Origin: Caryophanales bacterium
GTDB taxonomy: Bacteria; Bacillota_I; Bacilli_A; Izemoplasmatales; UBA1188
DNA: 37,887 bases
Assembly: GCA_016287865.1 (NCBI GenBank)
Contig: JAEEXP010000011.1
Location: 1 to 37,887 of the forward strand
Direction of reading: 5' to 3'
Part shown: positions 9,403-19,133 of the stretch, in pieces
Layout of the letters: each line of letters opens with the position of its first letter
How positions within the stretch are numbered: the stretch's first letter is position 1
Translations under genes and position numbers: made by a program
Notes under the pieces: model-generated
Told to the model about the DNA's origin: nothing
Database searches by the model: none
What the model saw: the letters and a program-made list of their open reading frames with translations, nothing else

Positions 9403-10833
9403 TTATGCCCTCCTCTTAATCTTAAAGTCTTTTATAATAAAGTTCTTAGTTTCTACATATGTTTGTTTATCAACAAGTTCATAATCATTGAATCCTGATA
9501 CAAATACAACAATATATAGAAGTTTAATTAAATCTGATCTGTCAGCATCATATGGAATGAGTGCTTGCATTTCAACCTCTTCTCCAGGTTTAACAGCTTG
9601 TTCGAGTAATTGTTTAATATCTTCTTCTTCATAAGCTGCTTTGAATTGTTCGAAGAAATCTTTTTGTATCATACTGAAATCAAATGTTTCTTTTGATAAC
9701 TTATTAACCTCTTTCTTCTTATAAGTTCCTCTTGGAACAGATAGTGAATTAACATTTAATGATTTATCGATATTTAAATCAAATAACTTTCTAATTTCAT
9801 TGAATGCTGATTCAACTTGTCCTTTCTTAACTTTCTTTGAATAATGAGTGATTATTGCATTTAATTCTGCTGCAACATCGGTAGAATCATTAATTAAGTA
9901 TTTAACTTTTGATAATGTTTGAGTGATGTAATCTCTATTCTTCTTATCGATTTCATCCATAATTCCTTCAAGAGAATTATAAATATCGATACAGTCATTA
10001 ATTTGTTTGTTAGCTAAGCCACGAGCTAGTGCTGGATCATTACCAGATATGAATAAGTAGTCATTTGAAATAATTGACATGATATCTGGGTCTTCTTGCA
10101 TATGTTCTAGCTTTTTGATGATATCAAGCTTATACTTATTGATATTATCAAATGTTTTAAGTTTTACATAGGCTCTATCCATAACTTCATCTTTATATTC
10201 GCTTAAGAGTTCAACTAAATCCTTTAATTCTTCTTTTTGGTCTATTAAAGAAATGAATTCTTTAAGTTTATGGTCAACCTTTCTGATTTCTCTTACGAAG
10301 TTTATGGTGTTTTTATAAACTTGATTTAATAATAGACCATAATCGTAAGTTTTTGAATTAAGTAAGCTATAAATTGTGAATATATAACCTCTGAATGCTT
10401 GTTCTTGTGGATCTAGTGTAAAGTTTTCTGCAAATAGTGAGAAGTTTGCGGCTTTTTTAATTTCAATTAATGCTAGTGTTAATGAGATTGAATAATCATT
10501 GAAGTTTAAGATTTCAAGATAATCATTAGTTACATCGATTGTTATCCATCCTGTTTGTTCTAGTCTTCTTAAACAGTAGTTAGCTAGTTCTCTATAAGAT
10601 GGGATTTCATCATCTTCATTATTATCGTTTTCTTCATTTAATTCATTTAGGCCTACATGTCTTTCTTCAAGAAGTGCTTCTACAATATCTCTAGCATCTT
10701 CTTTTGGCATACCTAGTATTGAACCAGTCTCATATCTTTCATAGATAGCGATTAAAGCTTCAATATAGATATCTCTATTCTTCGATTGGAATAGATTGAA
10801 GAAATTTTGTGGCAAGATTGCGTTAAAGTCCAT
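9403..10833 (-). CDS. jetA: JetA/MksF-like kleisin of Wadjet-type SMC system
   Basis: 476 aa; start MDFNAILPQNFFNLFQSKNRDIYIEALIAIYERYE, wHTH-like TGWITIDVTNDYLEILNFNDYSISLTLAL, helical middle. First gene of a jetA-jetB-jetC order. Confidence 0.8.
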   Translation of the reverse strand: MDFNAILPQNFFNLFQSKNRDIYIEALIAIYERYETGSILGMPKEDARDIVEALLEERHVGLNELNEENDNNEDDEIPSYRELANYCLRRLEQTGWITIDVTNDYLEILNFNDYSISLTLALIEIKKAANFSLFAENFTLDPQEQAFRGYIFTIYSLLNSKTYDYGLLLNQVYKNTINFVREIRKVDHKLKEFISLIDQKEELKDLVELLSEYKDEVMDRAYVKLKTFDNINKYKLDIIKKLEHMQEDPDIMSIISNDYLFISGNDPALARGLANKQINDCIDIYNSLEGIMDEIDKKNRDYITQTLSKVKYLINDSTDVAAELNAIITHYSKKVKKGQVESAFNEIRKLFDLNIDKSLNVNSLSVPRGTYKKKEVNKLSKETFDFSMIQKDFFEQFKAAYEEEDIKQLLEQAVKPGEEVEMQALIPYDADRSDLIKLLYIVVFVSGFNDYELVDKQTYVETKNFIIKDFKIKRRA

Positions 10834-10866
10834 ATACGTACCTCGCTTATTTTAATTTTATAATTT

Positions 10867-10895
10867 ATTTTATCATATGTGTAAAATAATTTCAA
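10867..10895 (-). promoter_or_regulatory. Predicted sigma-A promoter of jetABC with extended -10
   Basis: Minus strand TTGAAA-N17-TAAAAT, with TGA immediately before the -10 (TGATAAAAT). Confidence 0.55.
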
Positions 10896-11040
10896 CACTT
10901 TTTTAATAAAATTTTTATATTTTTTATATTTTTAATTTTATTTATAAAAATAAAAATATAAAAGTGTAAAATATTTGACATATTTTTATATAAAAATAAT
11001 AGCCATTTCTGACTATTACTTAAGATGCTATTGAACAATA

Positions 11041-11071
11041 AAAAAACTGCGGTTAATTAAACCACAGTTTT
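11041..11071 (-). terminator. Intrinsic terminator after dnaJ
   Basis: Minus strand AAACTGTGGTTTAATTAACCGCAGTTTTTT hairpin plus T-run at the dnaJ stop. Confidence 0.8.
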
Positions 11072-12161
11072 ATTTCTTTTTCTTTTTATCTTCTAAATTA
11101 AATAATTCTTGAAGTCCTTCTTTTTGTTTCTTTGTAAGACTTCTTGGAGTTTCTATAGCTACTTTTACAAATAAGTCACCCTTAACTTTCGTTCTAATGT
11201 TTGGTACACCTTTACCTTTAAGTCTAAATACTGTATTAGGTTGAGTTCCTTCTGGAATTGTGAGTGCCATATCACCATAAGGAGTTTTAACAATCTTTTC
11301 TGTACCTACAGCAGCTTCAGGGAATGAGATCTTAATCTCTTCTCTTAGGTCGTCACCATCTCTTAAATAGTTAGGATCGTCTCTAACAACGAATTGGATA
11401 TATAAATCGCCATTAGAGCCACCATTATAGCCTTTACCACCTAAGCCTTCAAGACGAATAGCTTGACCAGATTGAATACCAATTGGTACTTCAATTTCTA
11501 TAGTTTTAGCCTTCTTAATCTTCTTTTCTCCATGGCAATCTGGACATTTATTCTTAATATATTTGCCAGTACCAGAACAGTCAGGACATACTCTTCTTGT
11601 TTGAGCTTGACCAAATATAGTATTAGTTGTTTGAATAATTTCACCACGTCCATTACATCTTGGACAAGTTACGATATCTTGAGGTGATTGAGCACCAGTT
11701 CCATTACATCTAGGGCACTTCTCATAAACATTTACTTCAATAGATGATTTCTTACCAAAGATAACATCATTTAAAGATACAGTCATTCTTCTTTTTAGAT
11801 CATCGCCTTTCATAGGGCCAGATTGAGATTCTTCTCTTCTTCCGCCACCGAAGAATGAACTAAATATATCGCTAAATCCTGAAGTAAAGTCACCAAATCC
11901 AGAGAATCCACCAAAGCCTCCAGCTCCACCGAATCCTTCGTTTGGATCTGCAGTACCATATTTATCATAATTAGCACGTTTTTGAGGGTCAGAAAGGACA
12001 TCATAAGCCTCTTGAATCTCTTTGAATTTCTCTTGAGCTCCAGGTTCATGATTGATATCTGGGTGATATTTCTTAGCTAATTTTATATGTGCTTTCTTTA
12101 TATCTTCATCACTGGCGTTTTTATCTAGACCTAAAACGCCATAGTAGTCTTTTTGAGCCAT
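11070..12161 (-). CDS. dnaJ: Chaperone protein DnaJ
   Basis: J-domain with HPD motif ([10 protein letters not shown]), G/F region, four CxxCxGxG-type zinc repeats ([32 protein letters not shown]). Confidence 0.98.
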   Translation of the reverse strand: MAQKDYYGVLGLDKNASDEDIKKAHIKLAKKYHPDINHEPGAQEKFKEIQEAYDVLSDPQKRANYDKYGTADPNEGFGGAGGFGGFSGFGDFTSGFSDIFSSFFGGGRREESQSGPMKGDDLKRRMTVSLNDVIFGKKSSIEVNVYEKCPRCNGTGAQSPQDIVTCPRCNGRGEIIQTTNTIFGQAQTRRVCPDCSGTGKYIKNKCPDCHGEKKIKKAKTIEIEVPIGIQSGQAIRLEGLGGKGYNGGSNGDLYIQFVVRDDPNYLRDGDDLREEIKISFPEAAVGTEKIVKTPYGDMALTIPEGTQPNTVFRLKGKGVPNIRTKVKGDLFVKVAIETPRSLTKKQKEGLQELFNLEDKKKKK

Positions 12162-12176
12162 ATTTACTCCTTCAAA

Positions 12177-12203
12177 CTACCAGCTAGGGCAAGTAGCTGG
12201 TAG
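12177..12203 (-). other. Intercistronic hairpin between dnaK and dnaJ
   Basis: Perfect 10-bp inverted repeat CTACCAGCTA-N7-TAGCTGGTAG. It is not followed by a long T-run on the minus strand (TTTGAAGGAG). Confidence 0.75.
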
Positions 12204-12215
12204 TTTTAGATATTA

Positions 12216-14060
12216 TTAAACTTCTTTGTAATCTGCGTCGAATACATCATCTGAACCATTAGATGAACCACCATTATTATTGTTGTCATCTTTATGGTCA
12301 TTTTTGACATTTTCAGCAGTCTTTTGTTGTTCAGCGTAAACTCTTTGAGCTAATGATTGAGCTTCCTTTTCAAGTTCACTCTTCTTAGCTTTGATATCTT
12401 CGATATCATTGCCTTTTAAAGCTTCTTCAAGAGCTTGAACCTTAGCATTTACTTTGTTCTTTTCATCTTCAGAAATCTTATCTTTGAGTTCATCAAGTGA
12501 ATTCTTAGTAATGAAAATGAATTGATCAGCTTCATTTCTAACGTCAGCTTCTTCCTTTCTTCTCTTATCAGCTTCTTCATTAGCTTTAGCTTCATTAACC
12601 ATTCTTTGAATTTCTTCTTCAGAAAGGTTAGTGTTAGATTTGATAGTAATCTTATTTTCTTTACCAGTTCCTAAGTTCTTAGCTGAAACTGTAAGAATTG
12701 AGTTAGCATCAATATCGAATTTAACTTCGATTTGTGGAACACCTCTTCTTGCTGGTGGGATATCAGATAATTGGAAGATTCCAAGTGTCTTGTTATCTGC
12801 AGCCATAGGTCTTTCACCTTGGAGTACTTTGATATCAACAGCTGGTTGGTTATCAGCAGCAGTTGAGAATACTTGACTCTTAGATGTAGGAATTGTTGTG
12901 TTTCTATCAATTAACTTAGTCATAACTCCACCAAGAGTTTCAATACCAAGTGTAAGTGGAGTAACATCTAGTAATAATACGTCTTTAACATCACCAGTTA
13001 ATACACCACCTTGAATAGCTGCACCCATAGATACGCATTCATCAGGGTTAACTGATTTATTAGGTTCTTTACCGAAGTAATTTCTAATATAGTCTTGAAC
13101 TGCAGGGATTCTTGTAGAACCACCAACGAGTAATACTTCATCAAGTTGAGAAGTTGAGAGTTTAGCATCTTTTAATGCTCTTTCAACTGGACCTTTACAT
13201 CTTTCTACTAGGTCTCTTGTCATATCATTGAATTGAGCTCTAGTTAAGTTTCTCTCTAGATGTACTGGCATACCATTGCTCATTGAAATGAATGGTAGAG
13301 AGATTGTAGTTTGAGTTGTTCCAGAAAGTTCAATCTTAGCTTTTTCAGCAGCATCTTTTAGTCTTTGCATAGCCATCTTATCTTGAGATAAGTCGATACC
13401 ATTTTCTTTTCTGAATTCATTTACTAACCAATCAATAATCTTTTGGTCAAAGTCATCACCACCTAGATGAGTATCACCAGATGTAGAAATAACTTCGAAT
13501 GTTCCATCAGCTAAGTTAAGAATTGATACATCGAATGTTCCACCACCAAGGTCGAATACGAGTACAGTTTGATCTTTTTCTTTCTTATCAATACCGAATG
13601 CAAGAGCAGATGCAGTTGGTTCGTTGATAATTCTCTTAACATCAAGACCGGCAATTCTACCAGCGTCTTTAGTAGCTTGTCTTTGAGCATCATTGAAATA
13701 TGCAGGAACTGTAATAACAGCTTCAGTTACTTTTTCACCAAGATATGCTTCAGCAGTAGCCTTCATAGATTGAAGGATCATAGCACTGATTTCTTGTGGT
13801 GTATAGTTTTTATTTGTACTCTTAATGTATACAGTTTTATCTGTACCCATAAGTCTCTTGATACTTCTTACAGTGTCAGGATTTGTAATAGCTTGTCTCT
13901 TAGCAACTTCACCTACTAAGATTTCGCCATTCTTGAATGCAACAACAGATGGAGTAGTTCTTCCACCTTCTGGATTAGCTATAACTTTAGCTCCTCCAGC
14001 TTCCATTACTGATACACATGAGTTAGTTGTACCTAAATCAATACCGATAATTTTTGACAT
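12216..14060 (-). CDS. dnaK: Molecular chaperone DnaK (Hsp70)
   Basis: [50 protein letters not shown]. The track start at 14108 is over-extended; ATG at 14060 has an AAGGAG SD. Confidence 0.98.
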   Translation of the reverse strand: MSKIIGIDLGTTNSCVSVMEAGGAKVIANPEGGRTTPSVVAFKNGEILVGEVAKRQAITNPDTVRSIKRLMGTDKTVYIKSTNKNYTPQEISAMILQSMKATAEAYLGEKVTEAVITVPAYFNDAQRQATKDAGRIAGLDVKRIINEPTASALAFGIDKKEKDQTVLVFDLGGGTFDVSILNLADGTFEVISTSGDTHLGGDDFDQKIIDWLVNEFRKENGIDLSQDKMAMQRLKDAAEKAKIELSGTTQTTISLPFISMSNGMPVHLERNLTRAQFNDMTRDLVERCKGPVERALKDAKLSTSQLDEVLLVGGSTRIPAVQDYIRNYFGKEPNKSVNPDECVSMGAAIQGGVLTGDVKDVLLLDVTPLTLGIETLGGVMTKLIDRNTTIPTSKSQVFSTAADNQPAVDIKVLQGERPMAADNKTLGIFQLSDIPPARRGVPQIEVKFDIDANSILTVSAKNLGTGKENKITIKSNTNLSEEEIQRMVNEAKANEEADKRRKEEADVRNEADQFIFITKNSLDELKDKISEDEKNKVNAKVQALEEALKGNDIEDIKAKKSELEKEAQSLAQRVYAEQQKTAENVKNDHKDDNNNNGGSSNGSDDVFDADYKEV

Positions 14061-14082
14061 TTTTATATATCTCCTTATAATT

Positions 14083-14691
14083 TTATTCTTCTTTATTGTT
14101 TTCTTCATTAACTACTTCTTCTTCTACTTGGTTAACTACTACCATAGCAGGACGAAGTATTCTATCTTTGTACATGTATGCCTTTTGGAATACTTGTACT
14201 ACTTCATTATTCTTATGAGTTGGATCATTCATGATACTGATTGATGTCATATAGTTAGGATCAAATTCTTTACCAAGTGATTCAACTTCAGTAACACCTT
14301 CTTTTTCAAGAATTTGGAATAATGAATTTCTAACCATCTTGAATCCTTGAAGATATGCACTCATTTCTTCATTTTTAGCTTCTCTTTCAAGAGCTAAATC
14401 AAGATTGTCTAATGAACTAATTAATTGTTTACAGATGTCGAATGTATGATATTTATAGAACTTAGCTTGTTCCTCATCCATTCTCTTTTTATAGTTTTGA
14501 GATTCGGCAATAGCCATAAGTTTTTGAGTTGTAAGTTCTTCTTTTTCTTTATTTAATCTTTCAACTTCTTCTCTTAATACTTTTAGTTCTGCGTTTTCTC
14601 TTTTATCTTCTTTTGAATCTTTAGAAGTTTCTACTTCATCAGATTCAAATACATCTGTCTTATTCTTTTCTTCCTTTTTTGACATTTTCAT
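14083..14691 (-). CDS. grpE: Nucleotide exchange factor GrpE
   Basis: Coiled-coil N-terminus, [64 protein letters not shown]. Located between hrcA and dnaK. Confidence 0.96.
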   Translation of the reverse strand: MKMSKKEEKNKTDVFESDEVETSKDSKEDKRENAELKVLREEVERLNKEKEELTTQKLMAIAESQNYKKRMDEEQAKFYKYHTFDICKQLISSLDNLDLALEREAKNEEMSAYLQGFKMVRNSLFQILEKEGVTEVESLGKEFDPNYMTSISIMNDPTHKNNEVVQVFQKAYMYKDRILRPAMVVVNQVEEEVVNEENNKEE

Positions 14692-15718
14692 TACCCTTTC
14701 CGTAATATTTTTCTATATCTTTAGCAATATACTTGATTAGAGGAATTACCCTCTTGTAATCCATTCTAGATGGACCTACTAGAGCGATGTTTCCAACTTC
14801 TCCTCTTTCATTCTTATAAGGTATTGAGATGATTGCTGCATCATCAATATCTTCAAGACCAATATCGCTACCGATTTTAATCTTAACGTCACCGCTTGGA
14901 TTATCTTTAATAATTTTTACTAGTTCTTTTTGTTCAAATACATCGATTAATTTCTTTAGTTTATTAGAATCTTTAAATTCCGGTTGAACTAACATATTTG
15001 AACTTCCAGATACATAGTAATTAGTTTCAGCAAATTGCATGAACGCATCAATGAAGTTATTAATAATGGATTCCCTATACTTAATAAATTCTTGAATAAG
15101 ATGATTATCAACTATGTATTTAAGTCTGAAAGATACTTCGCTGATTGGTGTGTTAATTAATACATCGTTTAATATATCAACGACCTTTTTAACTTCTTCT
15201 GGATCACATTCTTCGTCTTCGAAACTTACAATCTTAGATTCAATATGTCCTGAATCAGTAACAACTATCATCATATATTTATCTTGGCTTAGTGGTACAA
15301 GTTCAATCTTAGATACTCTAGATGAAGCTGTATCAGGGCCTAAAGCAACTGATGTATAGTTTGTAATGTCAGCTAGAAGTGAACATGCTTTCTTTATAGC
15401 ATCTTCTCTTTCAACTATCGCATTAGCAAAAACTTTATCAACTAGTTCGTAACTCTTAGATTCAAATTCTGTTTCATTAGCTTCATTCATTAAGTATTGA
15501 ACATAGAATTTATATCCAGCTTCTAGAGGTACACGACCTGAAGATGTATGAGTCTTATCAATATATCCTTCCTTTTCAAGAACTACCATTTCATTTCTAA
15601 CAGTGGCACTTGAAACATTAAGAATATCACATATTGATTTTGAACTAACTGGTTCAGCTGTTTCTACATAGTTTTCTACAATAATTTTTAGTATTTCACT
15701 TTGTCTTTTGGTAAGCAT
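14660..15718 (-). CDS. hrcA: Heat-inducible transcription repressor HrcA
   Basis: MLTKRQSEILKIIVENYVETAEPVSSKSICDILNVSSATVRNEMVVLEKEGYIDKTHTSSGRVP. Start at 15718 preferred over 15742 because of AGAGGTG SD. Confidence 0.97.
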   Translation of the reverse strand: MLTKRQSEILKIIVENYVETAEPVSSKSICDILNVSSATVRNEMVVLEKEGYIDKTHTSSGRVPLEAGYKFYVQYLMNEANETEFESKSYELVDKVFANAIVEREDAIKKACSLLADITNYTSVALGPDTASSRVSKIELVPLSQDKYMMIVVTDSGHIESKIVSFEDEECDPEEVKKVVDILNDVLINTPISEVSFRLKYIVDNHLIQEFIKYRESIINNFIDAFMQFAETNYYVSGSSNMLVQPEFKDSNKLKKLIDVFEQKELVKIIKDNPSGDVKIKIGSDIGLEDIDDAAIISIPYKNERGEVGNIALVGPSRMDYKRVIPLIKYIAKDIEKYYGKGNENVKKGRKE

Positions 15719-15762
15719 TATTTCACCTCTTTTAGCAGTCATACTTACTTATTGCTAACATA

Positions 15763-15791
15763 ATTATATTGAAAAAAATTAGCACTGTCAA
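15763..15791 (-). promoter_or_regulatory. Sigma-A promoter of hrcA operon
   Basis: Minus strand TTGACA-N17-TATAAT, perfect consensus hexamers and spacing. Confidence 0.85.
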
Positions 15792-15805
15792 GTTTTATTT
15801 GCTAA
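15779..15805. promoter_or_regulatory. Degenerate CIRCE element (HrcA operator)
   Basis: TTAGCACTG-N9-ATTTGCTAA compared with consensus TTAGCACTC-N9-GAGTGCTAA: correct 9-9-9 layout, one mismatch in the left arm and three in the right. Overlaps the -35. Confidence 0.75.
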
Positions 15806-15822
15806 AAATGTTTATATTCATA

Positions 15823-15846
15823 TAAAAAGCGCTAAAACTAGCGCTC
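15823..15846 (-). terminator. Intrinsic terminator after the 175-aa membrane protein gene
   Basis: Minus strand AGCGCTA-GTTT-TAGCGCT followed by TTTT. Confidence 0.8.
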
Positions 15847-15870
15847 ATTATAATTATGATAAATATGTGA

Positions 15871-16398
15871 TTATCTCTTTTTAAGTGGTAATGTGGCTAT
15901 TTTAAATGCCTTAATTTTAAAGATAAAACCAATGATTGTGAATGGTAAAGTAATTAAAATTGGTATAAATAAAAAATATATATTATTAATCTTTAGTGTT
16001 ACATAAACAATAATTACAGCTAAGATATATCCTACATTAAATTCAACAAATGTAAATGTATTTCTAATTATATAAATAATGTTTTCTTTATTTAATTCAT
16101 TGAACTTATTTACTATAAAGTTTCTTGTTGAGAAACCTTGAACAAATGATTGGATAATAAAAGGAAGAGTTAATAGGGCACTTAAGAAATACAAAAGCAC
16201 AAGTCCTAAAATAGTATCGCTTTCAAATAACTTAATAAAGCTATCAGAAACTTCTCCTTTTAGTGCATCTATATAATTCTTATAGAATACTAATAATAAG
16301 ATTAATCCTATTAATATTAGAGTATATAAAACTCCAAGTATTTGATTTATAACTATAGATCTATTTAAATTCTTTTTAATTATTTCTTTTTCATTCAT
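15871..16398 (-). CDS. Uncharacterised multi-pass membrane protein
   Basis: About four hydrophobic segments. Overlaps the 3' end of the RluA-family gene (RluA TGA inside ATGAATGA). Confidence 0.75.
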   Translation of the reverse strand: MNEKEIIKKNLNRSIVINQILGVLYTLILIGLILLLVFYKNYIDALKGEVSDSFIKLFESDTILGLVLLYFLSALLTLPFIIQSFVQGFSTRNFIVNKFNELNKENIIYIIRNTFTFVEFNVGYILAVIIVYVTLKINNIYFLFIPILITLPFTIIGFIFKIKAFKIATLPLKKR

Positions 16399-17260
16399 GT
16401 TTTTTAATAAACTCCTTAAATCTATCAGGAAGTCCTGTATCTAATTTAATTAATTCATTAGTTTTAGGATTAATGAATTCAATGTAGTGAGAATGAAGCA
16501 TTAATTCATTATCACCAGCATTATGGTTATACATCTTATCACCTACAAGTGGATGACCAATATATGAGAATGTAACTCTTATTTGGTGAGTTCTTCCAGT
16601 TAATAGTTCTATTTCAAGTAAACTATAATCACCAAATTCTTTAACTACTTGGTATTTTGTAATAGCTATTTTTCCATCATTTCTTACAACTCTTCTTACA
16701 GTCATTGTATTTTCTTTGGCTATTTTTAGCTCAATAGTGCCTTCTTTTTCAGTTAAATGACCATGAACTATAGCGTAATACTTTCTAATTAAAGTTTCTT
16801 TTAAAGAATCACTCATCATAGATGCGCTATATCTATTTAAGCTTGTAAGCATGAGGCCAGTTGTAAGTCTATCTAGTCTATTAATTAAATGAACTTTTGA
16901 TTTAATACCTTTATTCAATAGGTAATGTTGTATACCATTAATAAGACATATTTCATTTCTATTCATGGTAGACATACAAGATAAATTATAATCCTTATCT
17001 ATAACTAAGATGTTTTCATCTTCATACATAACCTTAATAGGCATTTCAACAGGCATAATATCTGAGTTATCTTCATCACTATAAAGGGTGACTATGTCAC
17101 CTTTTTTAAGTTTATAACTCATATATAATACTTTGTCATCTTTCTTAATGGCGCCTTTAGCTTTTAAGCTTCTTCTTAACTTTCTTGAAATATTATTTTC
17201 ATCTAGAAGTTCTTCTAAAGTTTGTCCATCAACTTCACATCTTAGTTTAATTTTATTCAT
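16391..17260 (-). CDS. RluA-family pseudouridine synthase
   Basis: HLINRLDRLTTGLMLTSLN (HRLDxxTSG-type motif), LLEIELLTGRTHQIRVTFSYIGHPLVGDKMYN. Confidence 0.93.
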   Translation of the reverse strand: MNKIKLRCEVDGQTLEELLDENNISRKLRRSLKAKGAIKKDDKVLYMSYKLKKGDIVTLYSDEDNSDIMPVEMPIKVMYEDENILVIDKDYNLSCMSTMNRNEICLINGIQHYLLNKGIKSKVHLINRLDRLTTGLMLTSLNRYSASMMSDSLKETLIRKYYAIVHGHLTEKEGTIELKIAKENTMTVRRVVRNDGKIAITKYQVVKEFGDYSLLEIELLTGRTHQIRVTFSYIGHPLVGDKMYNHNAGDNELMLHSHYIEFINPKTNELIKLDTGLPDRFKEFIKKHE

Positions 17261-17778
17261 TATTGTTTCTTTAAGAAATCTTTACCTTTTAGAGATTCTG
17301 GTTCATAAAGTGATAAATTAGGATAATTTTGTTGTCTTAATGCTTCATAGATTATTGCGCAGGCAGTGTTTGAAACATTTAAAGCTCTAACTTTTTCGCT
17401 CATAGGAAATCTTACACAAGTATCTAAATGTTCTTTTAAAATATCATAAGGAATTCCTGTAGATTCTTTACCTAATATAAAATAATAATCTTTAGTTGTA
17501 TCACTATAATCTAGTTCATCTGGCCTTTTATAACCATATCTAGTTAAAAATACATATACTCCATTTGGATTCTTTTCCATGAATTCGCTAAAAGAATCAT
17601 AGATAAAATATGAGAAACCATGAGCGTAGTTTACACTCGCTCTTTTAAGTTCTTTATCATCTAAACTAAAACCAAAAGGTTTTATTAAATGAAGTGTTGA
17701 GTTAGTTGCGATAGATGTCCTCATTATATTTCCAGTATTTTGAGGAATCTCTGGTTCAAATAATACTATATGATTCAT
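17260..17778 (-). CDS. trmL: tRNA (cytidine(34)-2'-O)-methyltransferase (SPOUT family)
   Basis: VLFEPEIPQNTGNIMRTSIATNSTLHLIKPFGFSLDDKELKRA, FILGKESTGIP, FPMSEKVRALNVSNTACAIIYEALRQ. Confidence 0.95.
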   Translation of the reverse strand: MNHIVLFEPEIPQNTGNIMRTSIATNSTLHLIKPFGFSLDDKELKRASVNYAHGFSYFIYDSFSEFMEKNPNGVYVFLTRYGYKRPDELDYSDTTKDYYFILGKESTGIPYDILKEHLDTCVRFPMSEKVRALNVSNTACAIIYEALRQQNYPNLSLYEPESLKGKDFLKKQ

Positions 17779-19064
17779 TATTTATTCTTCCATCTCTTTT
17801 CAACGATCTTTTTTCTTTCTTCTCTCATTTCTCTATTAAACTTTTTCTTATAGTTAGGTTTAACTTTCTTAGAGATTGTACGTTTATGTCTTAATTTCTT
17901 TTCAGCTTCTTGATTAAGTTTTGATTTATAGAAATCTTTTCTTTCTCTTTGATATCTAGCACTTGAATCTACAAGTTGACCATTCTTAAAGTCTTTATAT
18001 TCAGTATGAAGACCTTTATTCTCGAGTTTATCGATATAAGAATCATCATCATAATCATAGAATGAAATACTTAATCCTTCGTCAAGCATACGACCTGTAC
18101 GGCCAGTTCTATGAATATAGAATTCAATATCTTGAGGCAATTCATAGTTAATAATATGAGATACACCTTTAATATCAAGACCTCTTGAAGTAAGGTCAGT
18201 TGAGACGATATAAGTATACTTAAGATCTCTAATATCTCTCATTACTGATTTACGCTTAGAAGCTTCCATATCTCCATAAATGGCGCATACGTTTTTGAAC
18301 TTTTTTAGGTTGCTATAGACATATTTAACAGTATCTTGTGTATTACAATATATGATACAAAGATATGGATTAAGCGCATTCATGAGGTCACTTAATAGCT
18401 CAATTTTGTCTCTATATTTTGTCTTTAAGAAATAGTGAGAGATATTAAGCGGAGTTAAATCTTTCTTATTGATTTCAAGGAATGTTGGATTACTTAAATA
18501 CTTCTTTAAGAATGGAGATATAGCTTCTGGGATAGTTGCGCTATATACTTCAATCGCACATTCTTTATTAATTGTTGATAGGACATTATCAATCAGTGGG
18601 ATAAAACCACTATCTAAAGTCATATCAGCTTCATCAATAATAAATTTCTTAACTTTATATACATTAAGAAGATTTTCATCAATAGCGAGTTGTTTAATAC
18701 GTCCAGGAGTACCGATAGCAATTTGTGGATTAGATTTCTCTAGTTTTTCAATAGCTTTATTAATATCATCTCCACCAACATATAATCTTACATCTACACC
18801 TTCTTTTTGGAATAATGGCTTAGCCATATCATAGATTTGGCGGGCAAGTTCTCTAGTTGGAGATGTGATAACTACTTGAAGATCTTTATTGTCAATATCA
18901 AGAGTCGCAAAAACAGGCATTAAGAATGCATGAGTTTTACCTGTACCGGTTACACTTTGTACAACTAAGTTCTTCCCTTCAATAGACATTGGAAATACTT
19001 TTTCTTGTACTTCAGTTGCCTTTTTATATCCTAATATATCTAAATAATATTTTAAATCTTTCAT
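17778..19064 (-). CDS. cshB: DEAD-box RNA helicase (CshB-like)
   Basis: VQSVTGTGKTHAFLMP, TSPTRELARQIYD, FIIDEADMTLDSGF, YSATIP, STDLTSRGLDIKGVSHIINYELPQDIEFYIHRTGRTGRM. Basic C-terminus and ispH neighbour as for B. subtilis cshB. Confidence 0.92.
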   Translation of the reverse strand: MKDLKYYLDILGYKKATEVQEKVFPMSIEGKNLVVQSVTGTGKTHAFLMPVFATLDIDNKDLQVVITSPTRELARQIYDMAKPLFQKEGVDVRLYVGGDDINKAIEKLEKSNPQIAIGTPGRIKQLAIDENLLNVYKVKKFIIDEADMTLDSGFIPLIDNVLSTINKECAIEVYSATIPEAISPFLKKYLSNPTFLEINKKDLTPLNISHYFLKTKYRDKIELLSDLMNALNPYLCIIYCNTQDTVKYVYSNLKKFKNVCAIYGDMEASKRKSVMRDIRDLKYTYIVSTDLTSRGLDIKGVSHIINYELPQDIEFYIHRTGRTGRMLDEGLSISFYDYDDDSYIDKLENKGLHTEYKDFKNGQLVDSSARYQRERKDFYKSKLNQEAEKKLRHKRTISKKVKPNYKKKFNREMREERKKIVEKRWKNK

Positions 19065-19133
19065 AATTAGTCACTTATCCCTTAATTTTTACTAATTTAT
19101 TATATAATAATAATTGGAGTTTTACAAAATATT

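Noticed and set aside
10900-10995. Very AT-rich stretch before jetA, considered as a replication origin or CRISPR leader
   Set aside because: No DnaA-box cluster and no regularly spaced repeats; an intergenic promoter region explains it.
11463-11687. Plus-strand 74-aa ORF antisense to dnaJ
   Set aside because: Mirrors the conserved zinc-finger region of DnaJ; no independent support.
13569-14244. Plus-strand ORFs of 116 and 139 aa, the latter with a hydrophobic C-terminus
   Set aside because: Antisense to conserved dnaK/grpE codons, no SD or family resemblance; typical shadow ORFs in AT-rich DNA.
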